From Ichthyophis bannanicus (lineage: Eukaryota; Chordata; Amphibia; Gymnophiona; Ichthyophiidae), in NCBI GenBank assembly GCA_033557465.1, contig CM066036.1, positions 721,569,828 through 721,633,827 of the forward strand: 64,000 nt of DNA, written 5' to 3'. Both the position numbers and the translations under genes were made by a program. Shown piece by piece: positions 23,201 to 35,753 of the stretch. Within the stretch, counting starts at the first letter, position 1. Each line of letters starts with the position of its first letter. The notes beneath the pieces were generated by a model. That model ran no database searches. It saw only the letters and a list, made by a program, of their open reading frames with translations, and was not told the origin of the DNA.

Positions 23201-24981
23201 CAACAATATGCATATTATTTCATGTTCATATTATGGCATGTTTGCCTTTTCATCCGTTTCATCTGTATTTTCACAGGTGCGATTCTCTGCAATTTGTGTT
23301 GTTTGTACAAGGTGTCCAACACGACCATACGTATTCCTCTCCTGACACAGGACAGAAGGCATCCCGGACACATTTACCTACAGTGCATTCTGGCGTCGCC
23401 ACCACACACCTTTGGGGAACAGACCACCATGGAATTGTTTCTGGGGAATGGTGCCATTGGATGTTGACTTATGCGAGGGGAACACATGCCTGTGATGGAC
23501 AGTATTGCTTTTGGACCACTGCTTTGGCCATGACGGACCTGTACACCACACTGTTGCTGTCATTCTGGGGCTGGGGGTCCTGCGCATTGCAGGGGACACA
23601 GAGAACTTTAACGGACTGTGGCATATTGGAATGTTACACTTGGCTATGCAAGCCCAGGGTTGCAAGGAGACGTTTGACCTCACCTGTTGGATTACAGATA
23701 CACCTTGCTTTTTGGACGCTGGGTGTAGCAGGGACTGACATTGTCAGTGTATGTTGTACATTCCTCCCCAGTTGTGTAGTTGTTGTGGGTTGGCCATGTG
23801 TGTGACATGGCACCCAGGATACGGTCATCTGTTAGTTTCAACTCGAGCATACAGCCATGTTAGTGGCATGGGGGTGACGATGGAGCGGTCATATTATCTA
23901 TGTCCACCTGCCCTCCACCTGAACATGATCCGTTTTTCCCACACCAACCCTTTCATGCCCAACAACATCATTGATTGATGTTTGCAATGGGCAAGGGTGT
24001 TTACATGTATGAGTGGCATCACTGTATCATGTTGGTATACGGATGGTGCTTGTGGTTCTGACTGCTTATGTTTGTGAGCCACAGCATGTGGACCTATGGC
24101 TTTTGTGTAGTTCACTGTAGGATGTTTGGCCATCATGTCCATCTTAAAATGCTGGTCATTGTGTTTGCTTACTGCACAGACGTGGACACTCTGCATGTAT
24201 GTACACACCTTAAATTGCACATCTGTACGGTCCTGTTTATCCGCCGCGGTAATGACACTCTCATTGCGCCATTATATTTGGTGTGTGGCATTGTGGGTGT
24301 CCATTGCCCTCCTTCAATTGTGGCATTCCATGTACCGTGTTATATGTGTCCACACACTGTCTAAACCAACAAAACACTGGAAGGGGCCAGCTCCCTGCAT
24401 GTGTGTTATCTCTGGAGCTTTCTGCAGGTTGGTTTTGTTCTGTATTCCCCCGCTCTGGGTTCATGGTGCCTCTGCGGCCTGTTTAGCATAGTACTCCTTG
24501 TGCTGGTGAGTGATTTGGCTGTGATCTACATTATCGCATTTCTGATTCCTAGATCAGGCATTAGGTTCGAGAGGTTGCACATTCGTTCAGGGAGTTATTT
24601 TCACTTGACATCAATATTGATGTTTTTCCATTTGTGAGCCTCCTGTGTTGCCTTATGGCTATGTTGCGAGGGACAGGTGATGTGTTGTTGGGTCCTCATC
24701 CAGCAACGCCTACGGTTTTCATGCACTCATATGGGCGTGACACATTTTGAGGGATGCAGCAGCAGGTGGGGGGTGGGGACCTGATGGCCAGTGCATAGCG
24801 TGCACCTGTTTCACATATATCCTCGTGCCCTTCCTTAACAGTCAATGAAGTGACCTTTCTCTGTGGGGATGTGGGTTGGTGCCATGCTAAATGTGTTTCC
24901 TGTCTCCTCACACAGGGGCTGCACTCAACCTTGATATTATGATAACACGGTCTAAGTACAGTGTCTGTGAGGGGTGACCCA
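20258..24981 (+). other. Downstream region of gene C, unassigned
   Basis: TG-rich sequence with exon-like pieces on the forward strand: a 60-codon open stretch after a cacag acceptor at about 20830, a Cys-rich segment from 22180 after gcacag, and an open segment after ttttcacag at 23277. None matches a family that I know and they do not form one obvious gene. A CR1 remnant lies at 21145-21418. The region could hold the last exon of gene C, a long 3' UTR, or an accessory gene. Confidence 0.4.
21145..21418 (+). mobile_element. Decayed CR1 LINE 3' end
   Basis: In the forward direction this matches, with many substitutions, the reverse complement of the CR1 3' end at about 51955-52240. Shared words include ctctggga, ggtttggacatgttcctg, gacctgtgtcttttgg, tagattggccactgttgga and ccagtatgacgtatggcat. 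It is clearly older than the CR1 in the right flank. Confidence 0.75.
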
Positions 24982-24987
24982 AATAAA
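24982..24987 (+). terminator. Candidate poly(A) signal
   Basis: AATAAA in gacccaaataaag, retained in both copies (47137-47142). It could end a forward transcript from gene C or from the unassigned region. Confidence 0.35.
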
Positions 24988-26747
24988 GTATGTATTTGAC
25001 ACACATCTGCCCTCTCTTTTGCCTTCCTTGATCATGGTGAGCACACATGCAATGCAATGTGTGCCCTTCGAGTCTGGTCCCTGACCTGACTCCCTGTGAC
25101 CGTGAAACTCCAGGGTGTTCTGGTCAATGTCAGTTTTCCTGAGTCCATTCGTCCACGGTAATGTGGGGGTTTACGTGACATGCCCAAGGCTACAAGGAGT
25201 GCTAGTTGTGAATCGGGCCCTGGTTACTTGATGTCCACAACAGGTTTATGAACACGTAGGCTACTCCCTCCATCCACTCTTTGAGCACATGTGCACTTCT
25301 ATAGACTGGTTTTTGCTGGTTCATTTCCCCAATAGGGCCCACCTGTGCTCACCTCCTTGGTAGAGTGACAGTGTGTGTATATGTCCACCCATTTGCAACA
25401 TCAGTGGGTTTTGACAGTTTTCCACATAGACCCTTCCCTTTGGACTCATTTGTTCTGTCGCTTGTACTCAGTGTGCTGTTTGGTGGTAGTGGTTAGAGGC
25501 ATGTGGTTTTAACACAGTAGTGTTGCAGGTTTGATCCCCACATGTTGATGTTCTGTTGTTTTTCTGTTGTGCTAACCTGGAACCCATTTGGTACCAGCAT
25601 GTTCATCAACTCTACACACAGACCCTTTCCCTCTCTTCACTGTACAGCAAGGTGTGCACTCTGTGCTGGTAGAGTTTAGCCATCAGATGTTATCAGTCAC
25701 ATATGTTCTCTTTCTTTTATGGTGTTTTACATGGCAGTGTGCACCTGGGGGTTTTGGCTGTGGTTCAGCGTGGTGTGTGGTACAACCTTTTTTCATGTTG
25801 TGTTCTCCTTCCTGTCCTGTTCCCAGATTGTGTACCCCATCCTTCCCGCGAGCTCCTCTCCCTCTGATTCCCTCAGGATTTGTGGTTCCTTCCCTCTTTT
25901 TTCGCATTCTGTATGCACTGCATAACATTCATTGTGTGGTGTGTGCATGTTGTCCCTGGTCCCACATAACAAATACTAGTGTTCTGATCTGTACTCAGAT
26001 GACGCTGCATGTCCATATTGGTCATGATTACTGTTGGGGGTTTGCCTGTCCTGGCAGCCAGCATGTCGTCTAAGTGTGATTTGGCTTTCAGTCATTCCTT
26101 CTGGTATGCAGCCGGTCTGCTAATAGGTCACTGAATGTTGGTGGTGTGGCCTACCAGTTGTGTGCCTTGGCATTTGTGGTGGTGGTCATAGGTTTTTGAT
26201 TCCTCTCTGTTCTCTTTGATGTGTATGCTTGTCCTGCATAGGTGGTTTCAATTTGTATGTACAGTCCTATATGTGCAGATTTGTGCTGCGAGAACATTGT
26301 ACCGCTCCATCTGAGCTGGGAATCATCCTTCTGCCCATCTTTATGTCTCCCCCAGCTTTTTGGCCAGGTATCCTGACGTGCATGCTGCTACACCACGTCC
26401 TGCACTCCTACACATTCCTGCATTTCATCTCTCCCTGGTTGCCTCTCGTGTGTGTGCTCTGCATAACACTGCTAACCCACTGTCATCCGGACATTTCATC
26501 CTATCCTGTCCTGCCTGCCATTTCAGCCTCCTTCGCTGCACACAGCAGCTGTCCCATCCTCTGTCAAACACTGACATTATAGCATGGTACATTACCCTCA
26601 CTCTGTTAACATAGGCTACAGATGGCCCCCGTATCACAATACCAAACAGTCCACATCACATATTTAACCACAGCTGTCTCCTTCCTTACTAGCGCCTTGC
26701 TAATTTGTGTAAATAGTTTGGGTTATGTTATCTTGTTCACCAATCAT
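24988..26747. other. Unassigned element sequence, low-quality contig tip
   Basis: No gene seen. Compared with 47143-48774 it contains more than 100 extra bases, mostly single-base insertions, so any frame here is unreliable. A tRNA-like module lies at 25480-25538. Confidence 0.6.
25480..25538 (+). repeat. tRNA-like module T10 (copy 1)
   Basis: A box A-like ggtagtggttagagg segment is followed by the box B GGTTTGATCCC (25528-25538). The counterpart is at 47600-47653. Confidence 0.45.
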
Positions 26748-27247
26748 NNNNNNNNNNNNNNNNNNNNNNNNNNNNNNNNNNNNNNNNNNNNNNNNNNNNN
26801 NNNNNNNNNNNNNNNNNNNNNNNNNNNNNNNNNNNNNNNNNNNNNNNNNNNNNNNNNNNNNNNNNNNNNNNNNNNNNNNNNNNNNNNNNNNNNNNNNNNN
26901 NNNNNNNNNNNNNNNNNNNNNNNNNNNNNNNNNNNNNNNNNNNNNNNNNNNNNNNNNNNNNNNNNNNNNNNNNNNNNNNNNNNNNNNNNNNNNNNNNNNN
27001 NNNNNNNNNNNNNNNNNNNNNNNNNNNNNNNNNNNNNNNNNNNNNNNNNNNNNNNNNNNNNNNNNNNNNNNNNNNNNNNNNNNNNNNNNNNNNNNNNNNN
27101 NNNNNNNNNNNNNNNNNNNNNNNNNNNNNNNNNNNNNNNNNNNNNNNNNNNNNNNNNNNNNNNNNNNNNNNNNNNNNNNNNNNNNNNNNNNNNNNNNNNN
27201 NNNNNNNNNNNNNNNNNNNNNNNNNNNNNNNNNNNNNNNNNNNNNNN
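26748..27247. other. Assembly gap, 500 N
   Basis: Exactly 500 unknown bases, a placeholder gap length. Sequence on its two sides is the end and the start of the same ~21-kb region, so the gap probably has no physical counterpart. Confidence 0.97.
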
Positions 27248-27464
27248 GAATAGTGCGCCGCCTGCTGCTGCTCAAAAATTAACACGGCTCCGCCCTATGC
27301 CGTGCAAAAGTAAGATGCCGCCCTAAAACACCTCTAACCTATTAAAGGTTGATGCCCTCCAGTCCAGCATTTACGTTGTGTTTACCAAAGGGTTGGGTCT
27401 GAACATCACTGGCCCCTGCACCATTGGTCGCGTGTTCCCCACCATTGTACCACAGCTCTGTCTT

Positions 27465-28310
27465 GATAGTTTGTGTTAGGCGACGGCCGATGATCCATGC
27501 TAATGCAACTACGTCAGTACAGGCCTAACTCAGCTTGACCTGAAAACTGAAGGCCTGTAGTAAGGCCCAGATGAATTGTCTCAACCCCCCTGCAGGAAGC
27601 CACCCATAGAAGTGACACGTAACTCAGTTTACCTGAACATAGGCTAAGCAGGTGCAAAAACCGCCAAACTGATAAAATTAGAAACCCCAAAAAAAACCAA
27701 CAAAACCCCCCAAAAAAAACCCCCCCCCCCCCCCACCCGCCCTAAAAACAAAACCACCCCCAACCCCACCCCACAAATAACCCCCCCCCAGCCCAAAACC
27801 AACAAGGGTTTTTTATTTGGTACCTGATAATGTGTTCCGATGCTTCTATGTAATTAATTAACTCTGCAAAAAGCAAGGTTACAGTTGGCCCTGCTTCCCA
27901 TATGTGTCAACAAGTCGTAAGCGACCTGGTAGATGCGCATGTACAACAAGATAGAGACCACTGACCCTGTATATTGAGGGACTAGAAAGGGGGCAACCAG
28001 GTTCTGATTCCCGGAAGCGGCCCAGACCAGACGGTCCCGATTTGGGTATCCCCATATCAGTACCGGGTGGTGACAGAATAGATTGGGTGAGAAGGGGTTA
28101 CTTGGACCAATGAAAGGTATGCCATATGTCTAGAGTGGATGTAAATGCACGCTATCAAAGTTGTTGGGCGGCTAGAAACCAGTGCCCAGTACCATTTTGT
28201 CGAAAAGGCCCTTATTAGCTTGAGCCATGTGCACATTACTCTGGCCTTGATCCCTTGAAACGCACGGCCTGGTTTTATTTATTGCATGCTTCATCTGCTG
28301 CTACATTTCG
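27465..28310 (+). mobile_element. Solo LTR, copy 2 (error-rich)
   Basis: Counterpart of 6019-6659, lengthened by many insertions and by an A/C-only block at about 27680-27800 that is absent from copy 1. Confidence 0.5.
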
Positions 28311-28791
28311 TGTGCACTGTGTCCAACAGCCGCCCCCACGTGGCCGTCCGGGCCGCAAAATGGGGACCCCGTCCATTAGTGCGCCTGCCACACCAGTTCC
28401 AGAGCGCCGCGTTCGCAGCCCCATGTTGTATCTTCCACCCCTGAACCCCACTCTTCCGTATAATGCACAGCGCCCACCAACGCGGCCCCCCTGCCCCATC
28501 AATCTCAGGCTGCACTAAACATCCTCCATTGGTGCCATGTGTGACTGCTGAGATCCATGCACATACATAGTCTCCAACACCCGTAAACCCTTGGGTGTGC
28601 AAGTTAATGCGTGCATTTCCAATGTATAACATAACATCCACGCAGCCCTGACGGACGCAATAGCAACCACCACTGTCTAGCGCAGCCGATGCGGATTGCA
28701 GGTCGCTCGAGCTCCCGCAATGGCCGCAAATGCGTGAGGCGTTGCCGTTCGTCAGCGTCGTCACGTGTCCAGAAGGTCCGCAGAAAACAAA

Positions 28792-31700
28792 ATGCTGCCA
28801 AGAATTCGCAAACCTGCATTTCAGCCACACCGGTACGTTTGCCACACCTAGCCGCGCATTGGGTTGGTGCCAAAGAATGGGAGTAGCTGTTCCCAGGGGC
28901 CGGGCCAGGGGAAAAAACCACAGAAAAGGTAACCACAGATGTCCTGGGAGAGTCTAATCAACAAGGCTTTTCAAAATCTTGTGGCCGACCACCAAAGTGA
29001 GGTTAGTGCATTTGCACAGGTCAATTTTACCATTAGACACATCACAGTGGTGTTGTTTGCATCTGTTCAATTGGTGCTGTGTGTAGGGTTCCAGATCATA
29101 AAGTGTAGCTGGGGGACCCACCTGCCAAGGTGTCAATATGCTAATGATAACCAGCGTGCCAACCATCTAAATTGATGCTTATAGTCTACATATTGAAAAC
29201 CACCAAACAGCAAAAGAGAGTCTATATGTAGCACCTATGGATGTGGTTTGTGGCCATCTACCCAGGTGTGTGATGGACGTAGTCCCCCACAAAGGGCAGG
29301 ATGCCATCCTGGAGTCCCTTGCTGCTGTCGTGGGGTGCTACAAACACAACATCTTGTACACACGACCTAGCCCGCATAGAGCTGCCTGGGATGTGTCGGC
29401 CCAGAGACATCAGGTGCAACTGTCCCGTGTTCACACATCCGGCAGGACTTGCACTGACACACTCGGCCACCCTGCAGTGGTGTGTGAAACGTGCGTTCAC
29501 ATGGTCCGGCAGCCACCCTGGAGCTATGGGGTGTGTGCCAATGTTGGTCAGGGCAAAACCCCTATCACCTAGGAACCTTGAGAGCCCGCATCAAGCGTGG
29601 CCCCACCATCATCCTGAGAGCTTATGGGGATGATCCCCCACTAATGTCTAGATTGTTTAAAAATACACCCATCACCCCTGTCCCCAGCGAGTACAGAGAA
29701 TCCTTTCAAAAAGTGGGCCGCGCTGTCATCTCTGGATTTGATGTGGATGTGTACTAATGTTTGTTTAACAAAACCCATCATCCCTATGCCCCATGGCACA
29801 GAGAAGGCCTCAAAAGTACAGACCCCCCAACCCACACCTTGGAGTCATATGGGGATGCGCCCACTAATGTTGTTTAAGCGCTCATCATCTCTGGTCCCCA
29901 GGAGTACAGAGAAGCCTTCAAAAGTGGGCCCTCTGTCATCCTGGAGTTATGGGGATGTGATTTACTAATGTGTCGTTTTAAACGCCATCATCCCTGTCCC
30001 CAGGAAGTACAGAAGAGGCCTTCAAAGTTGGGCCCCCCCCTGATCACCCTGTGGATAATGGGGCATCTGTTTGCTCAAGGGTGGCTTTAAACCATCCCCC
30101 GGGCCCCCGCTGACTCTATCACCTTCGGTCGTATATGTCATACACGGAGCCCAGCTGGGTCGGGCCATCCAGCACCCATGGGATAATGGATGGCAGTAAT
30201 GTCCCTATTGCTGTTGGAAACCTGTCCCTCCATCACCAGGGGACCTGATAGCTGCCCTAATTATTCCTGGGCAACACCCTGATTTCCTCAGTTTGTATCT
30301 TGCTGATTGGTGGGTGCTGTAGGACACACCAGACCTAGGGGGGTGGGAAAGCAGACTGTGACGGAGGGTATGTCAGTCGGATATGTTCTTCTTCTAGGCT
30401 ATGGTGGGTAGGTTGCACATCTTCAACACAGTCCTTGGGTGTGCACGACAGTCGGCCTGTTGAGAACGACCAGCTGGACGAGCAACGTCACATAGTGATC
30501 GATCTCACACACAGCCTCCCACACAACAAACAAAAAAAAAAAAACTCCATTTCGGAACTCATGTGGAGACACCCACAGGGGTGCAAGTATTTGAAGGTCA
30601 GAGTCGCAGTCCAACAGGTATCCCATCCATAACCGGACTCTGAATTTTCCCGCACTGCACTGTTGTTGCAAAGGGAACCATGGATGGTCAAATAACCACC
30701 GTGCCACCCAGGGCCCACACACAATGGGATCCTCTCCCATGCATCGCACAACTAGGGTCCCCCCCACCAGTGGGGGACCATGTTTCCCACCCCGTCCACG
30801 TCCAACACATTCCTATCATAACCTGTGATCACTTTTTGGGGTGATAACCCTGAAAATACGGGATCTGTCAACACAAGACACAACATTGCCGCCCAGTGTA
30901 TGTGACACCCTCGCACACACTCCCTGGGTTTCCCCCCCTCTCACACTCCTCCCACCCCCTATAACCGCCACCCCTTTGTCTCCCTCTCACTCTCCCCCAC
31001 CATTGCAAACGATGACGTGCCTCACGGGTGATGAAATGAGGTGGGGGTGTGTGAAAAAGCCTGTAGGAATGTCTGGGCAATGCTGCTGGCTGGTGTCCCA
31101 TATGACAAGTGATGCCATCAGACCCCCCGACAGGCGCCGTGGGTCCCGCCCTCACACTCATAGGAGGCAGGCCTATGCACACATTTCCCAGGGATCACCT
31201 GTCACCAATTGTGTGACTGTGCAGAAATAGAGAACACACAGCAGGGCACACGGAGCATGTGTGACAGTGGCCAACCATGAATATGGGTATGTTACTATCC
31301 ACCTTGTTGCAGAAGGGTAGGTAAATGACCCCAAACAATGTTTGTTTTAATCAACAGGGTGGAGGATCTGATGTAAGAAAGGTGCGTGAACCTACGGTAG
31401 TTCCATGGAGACGTCCTGGCGCGCTATAGCAGGGGGGCCAACAGACACCCAATGATTGTGAGACTGACGAGGCAGTGACTCTCAAGTTTATGATGGTCAC
31501 ATTGCCCACCAACGTGTGTGTTTAATGTGGTGCATCTGTAGATGTGTACAAGTTCACGCATGTACTTTTTTGATAATATGTCTGTTAACTTTACACAGGG
31601 GGGATATGAACGCAGGCGGCGAGGGGCCACACATCGGGCCTACTCACTCCGGCGTCCCAACCAACCCCCACCGTGGCAAGGGAGGTGGAGGTGGTGGTGG

Positions 31701-32368
31701 TGGAAAGGCGAGACGGAGGTGGAAGGGGATCCCCAGATCGATGCCTGGCGTAGGAGGAGACGGAGGAGGAGCAGCAGATGGGGGAGGGTGGGGGAGGAAG
31801 GAGAGGGAGGAGGAGCAATGGACGGTGTTGTGTGGGTTGACGAGCTTGGAGAGGAGGAGAGGCCCCCACAGCACACCCAGAGGGTGATGCTGCTGGCAGG
31901 AGGGCCGGCTGCGGGTGATGGGGGCAATGTGGGCCACCTGTGTGTGTGGGGTAGTGCCTTGGTTGTCAGAGAGGGTGGCTTGAGAGTGTTTTGGGGGGAG
32001 GACAGGGTTGGGGGGGGGGGGCGTGGTGAATACAGTCACAACGCACAGGGCTACGTGGGCCCCCGTCAGACACTGCATGTGGAAGCTGGGGATAGGCGTC
32101 GTCGCACAAACATGTCATCCACGGCCCACAGCCTATTGCAAATCCATGCCCGCACACAGACCACACGGGCACCATTTTGCCTAGGTTTCTTGGCAGGTGC
32201 ATGCATGATGTGCTGGGGGCAATTGATGATGGTGCGGCGTCGACTTACGCCTAGTCTTTCATGCACTGGCAGTGTCTGACGGTGGCTGTCCGGCAGGTGT
32301 CCCCGCCGATGGTTGGCGCAGCTGCAATGTCGGCGGGCATCTGCCGAGGGCGTCACAGGCACCTCTGA
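28792..32368 (+). pseudogene. Gene A, copy 2 (frame destroyed by indels)
   Basis: Counterpart of 7097-10304, with exon equivalents at about 28792-29001, 31358-31457 and 31600-32368. Indels break every exon; for example the start reads aaATGctg instead of aaATGgctg. Probably the same gene as copy 1 in unpolished sequence rather than a true pseudogene. Confidence 0.6.
29513..30250 (+). repeat. 93-bp tandem repeat, copy 2
   Basis: Counterpart of 7742-8360 with the period blurred by insertions, including stretches of foreign-looking bases near 30100-30140. Confidence 0.6.
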
Positions 32369-34734
32369 CAACACCTGTGATGTGCCACATGTCTCACTGT
32401 GGCCCTGTGCTGTGTTCCACGCACAAAATGGGGCATAGTTTGTGTGGTGGCATGTTGCCAATGTTTAAATGTTCTATACAATTAAACACGGTGTGTTTTT
32501 GTTATGTGGAAACATGGTCATGTGTCTCCCCTCAATACCACCGCCCCATGGATGAATGCCTGGGAATATGTCTGTGCATCTGGACAGTCTGTTGGAAGGG
32601 CCTGACATGGGCATCTGTCAGACATGGACTGCTTACACATGCCGTCATGGGGCGTAAACGTGTGCCGAGTGCTAAGGGCCAGCGAAGCCGCATGGGATGT
32701 TGAAGTTGTGAAGGTGGGATCCCAGAAACAGCCATGCTGTTGGGGTGGATTGAACTGCTAACAAATGTGTCAGCGGAGGGAGGAAGCCAACATAAGCATG
32801 CTACGCATGTCTGCCTGTGCCACAGTGCATGCCTTGGGGGTGCCAGACATTGTTCCCACTGTTGTCTTTGATATAGGCTATGACCACAAAATATGGAACG
32901 CATGTATGCGGGCAGAGGGGGGGAGGGGGGTGATGCCGCTGACGACAGACCATGAGGTTAATGGGAAAAACAGTACACCTCAGACAACATGGGTCAGTGT
33001 GTGGTGTGGAGAACCCCTACAGCAAGGGGCTGTGACTATGGACTGTGTAGTTGTACACATACGCATGTCCGATGCCGTCTGTTTCTGCAACACCTGGTGT
33101 GAGCAGCTAATGCGACAGCAAGGGTCTGCTGATCAGCGACACTACTGCATGTGGACACCACATAGGGGACCAAAGGACACAAATGTTGCAATGGACCACG
33201 TATCATGTATGTTGTTCAAAACATTATTTACACGACCTAGGAACCACGGCGTGTCCTGCCCTTTCTGGCACGTCGCAAAACCCTACCCCCGATTTTGGGG
33301 TTTGCTGCTGCAACCCTCCCCCTCATCTTGTGCTTGTGGGTAGGTGGTGGCTGTGGTGGTGGTGGCGGTGGTTGTGCATAACCTCTGCAGTATGGGCACG
33401 TTATACCCCCTCCAGGGCCACACACATTCTTTTCAAGTGGCATGTCCCTGATACATCCTGCCTGCCTGCAAGTGGGCAAATCTCCAGCGTGTTTTGGCAT
33501 CGATAGACTGGCGCACAGCTGCCAATTTCACGACAAGATGACCTGTAGGGGGGAAGCAAGGGTGGTGTTGTTGATATACCTCCCAAGAAACACACAACAA
33601 GCATGACTCATATAACACATGATTGTCATTGTGACTGTACAAACTATAGGTATTCACGCGGATATGGGTTATGAACATAACGCAATGTCAGAAAGGTGTA
33701 TGTCAATGCCAACACACAGCACATGGTTGAAGCTATGTGATGTGGGTGGCACACACAGGGATTAACACGAGGTTGCCCACAACACCCCCACGTGCTGCAG
33801 ATATTGGAATAGGCCTGTGGACCACATAGCACACACATGTCCATGTGCAGTGTGGCGGAGCGTGTTTCGATGGACACGCAAACACACCCTGTGGATAACG
33901 TCGTTGCTGCAGAGAGATAGAATGTGCACAGCCAACCCATGTGGGAGCACATTTTTTTTTTTGGGGGATACACCAGCATGGACAGGGACAGGGTGTAGCG
34001 CCATTGACTAATGAGGGTTGTGTTTCGTGCAGCAGGATCAACATCCCGTACATGGGCCGGTCGCACCAATGCCACATGTTCTTGACGGCAGAGGGGGATC
34101 CACACATACACCCATTGGTGAAGGATCTTCTCTGGGGTCAGAGTAACATGTGCATGTACACCTTGGTACACTGTGGAGGATGCACAACGTGCCATGGAGA
34201 GGACCAGATTGGTGCAGTGCACAGGTTTGTACACAATAGCAAAATGGCCGAGCTACCAGGGTCATGCTGAGCATGCAACACGCATGTGGTGAGCCTCGGC
34301 AGGACCTGAGTCAACAGAGATAGGGGGGGGCCCTCCACTTAATGTGTTTGGCAGCATGGTTGCACCTGTGAGCTGTCCTAAGTCCATCAGGACCTATCAT
34401 GGTGCACCATATAACCTGTGTGATCCGGGGGGTTCATCACAAACCATGCATTGTGCACCTCAGTGTCACATATACATGAACCGGACATGTTGCGAGCCCT
34501 GTCTGTATGTCCACCACCTAACGTAATTGTGGACATACATGCTGCCTCCAGGGACCTGTAAGCCTCCCAAACCATGGGTACAGGATCTTAGACCGTGTCC
34601 TGTCTGTACATCGTGCTATATGTGTGTCTGATGTCATTCCAACTGAGAGTGTCATGTGGTAGGAGTGGTCTACACCTGGTGATGCAGACCGTAGGGGATG
34701 GGGTCTGTGTGACGGTGCATGAACAGACAGGTAT

Positions 34735-35225
34735 GTTTATTTACTTATGTTTTGAAGTACTTTAAAACGTTTATATACCGCGCTATTTGTTATCAGTGCG
34801 GTTTACATACAACAAGGGTGCACAGTCAGAGGCCTGTTCTGTGCTTACATTGTAACAGGAGTTTAAACTTGGAACAATACATTGTAACAGAGCATAAACC
34901 TCGAGCAACAGGGGAACTATGAACATATGTCCCAAATATAAGTAGATTTGGATTGTATATCCAGAGGTCTAAGGCGGGTTCAAGATACTTGTGACAGGGT
35001 GCGGTTTGTAGACATTGGCAGGTGGGTGAGATGAGGTGGGGTGGATGCATGAGCAAAGTGAAGTAGGAAGATGTGGTGTTTCATTGCCTTACGGAACTGC
35101 AATAAGGCCTTTGATGGATCTACTTTCAGGTGGAAGTTCGTACCAACATTTTGGGGCATAGAAGGCGAATGTCCGTTTCTTGGGTCTAGGTATGTCCCCT
35201 CTGATTCCCCATGGCCCATGTGACA
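34735..35225 (-). mobile_element. LINE 3' end, copy 2
   Basis: Counterpart of 12530-13025, nearly identical. The C-terminal ORF2 remnant is open at 35219-34980. Confidence 0.65.
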
Positions 35226-35382
35226 GTTAACATGAGGAGTTACTGGGCCACGGCTGGGCTACAGTGCTGAAGCTCAGTTGTGCAAGTGCTATGCTATTCG
35301 TGGGGTAATGTCACACAACATGATGCAGCTGAAACTGCATACCTAGTAGGTCGCATCCATAGGTGTACACTCACCCTAGGCT

Positions 35383-35753
35383 CAATGTTCCCTCTAATTG
35401 TCTGTAGGCTGTGTGCGCATAACATATCAGCTGTGCAGCTTTTGCAGCAAGGTTCAATTGTTGTGCGCCACATAACGACACTCGGAGTTATATACTTTAA
35501 GATTTGACTACACCGTCAGCATACAGTATGTACACCACATTGATTTTAATTAAATGAAATGAATATGGACAATTACTAAATGAAGCGGAATATGTCTAGT
35601 GATTACAATCCCAACTTTTAACTTTTAAGGACGACTATGTTGTTTTCTATCAGAATCAGGACCATACGTTTTGTGCGCTCTGCTGTAAAGTATGTGCGCT
35701 CACTCGGCGAGGTATGAGAGCGTCCACACGCGCACAGCTTAGACGGAACAGTG
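35383..35753 (+). mobile_element. hAT element, copy 2
   Basis: Counterpart of 13184-13553, with the same cctaggct duplication at 35375-35382 and 35754-35761. Its right end differs from copy 1 by several substitutions (ggtatgagagcgtcc against ggtgtgtgcgcgtgc), more than elsewhere in this section. Confidence 0.9.

Larger units (their letters stand above)
5815..26747. repeat. Redundant contig overlap, copy 1
   Basis: This stretch is repeated at 27248-48774 in the same order and orientation, including every nested insertion and all three genes. Both copies stop exactly at contig ends next to the 500-N gap. Between about 12180 and 24100 the copies differ only by scattered substitutions and rare indels, at an offset near 22,200. 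The last ~2.4 kb (24300-26747) carries many extra single bases relative to copy 2, as expected of an unpolished contig tip. Best read as allelic or duplicate contig ends that were not merged. Confidence 0.88.

Noticed and set aside
26622..27326. Open frames running through the gap
   Set aside because: They consist mostly of unknown bases and have no evidential value.
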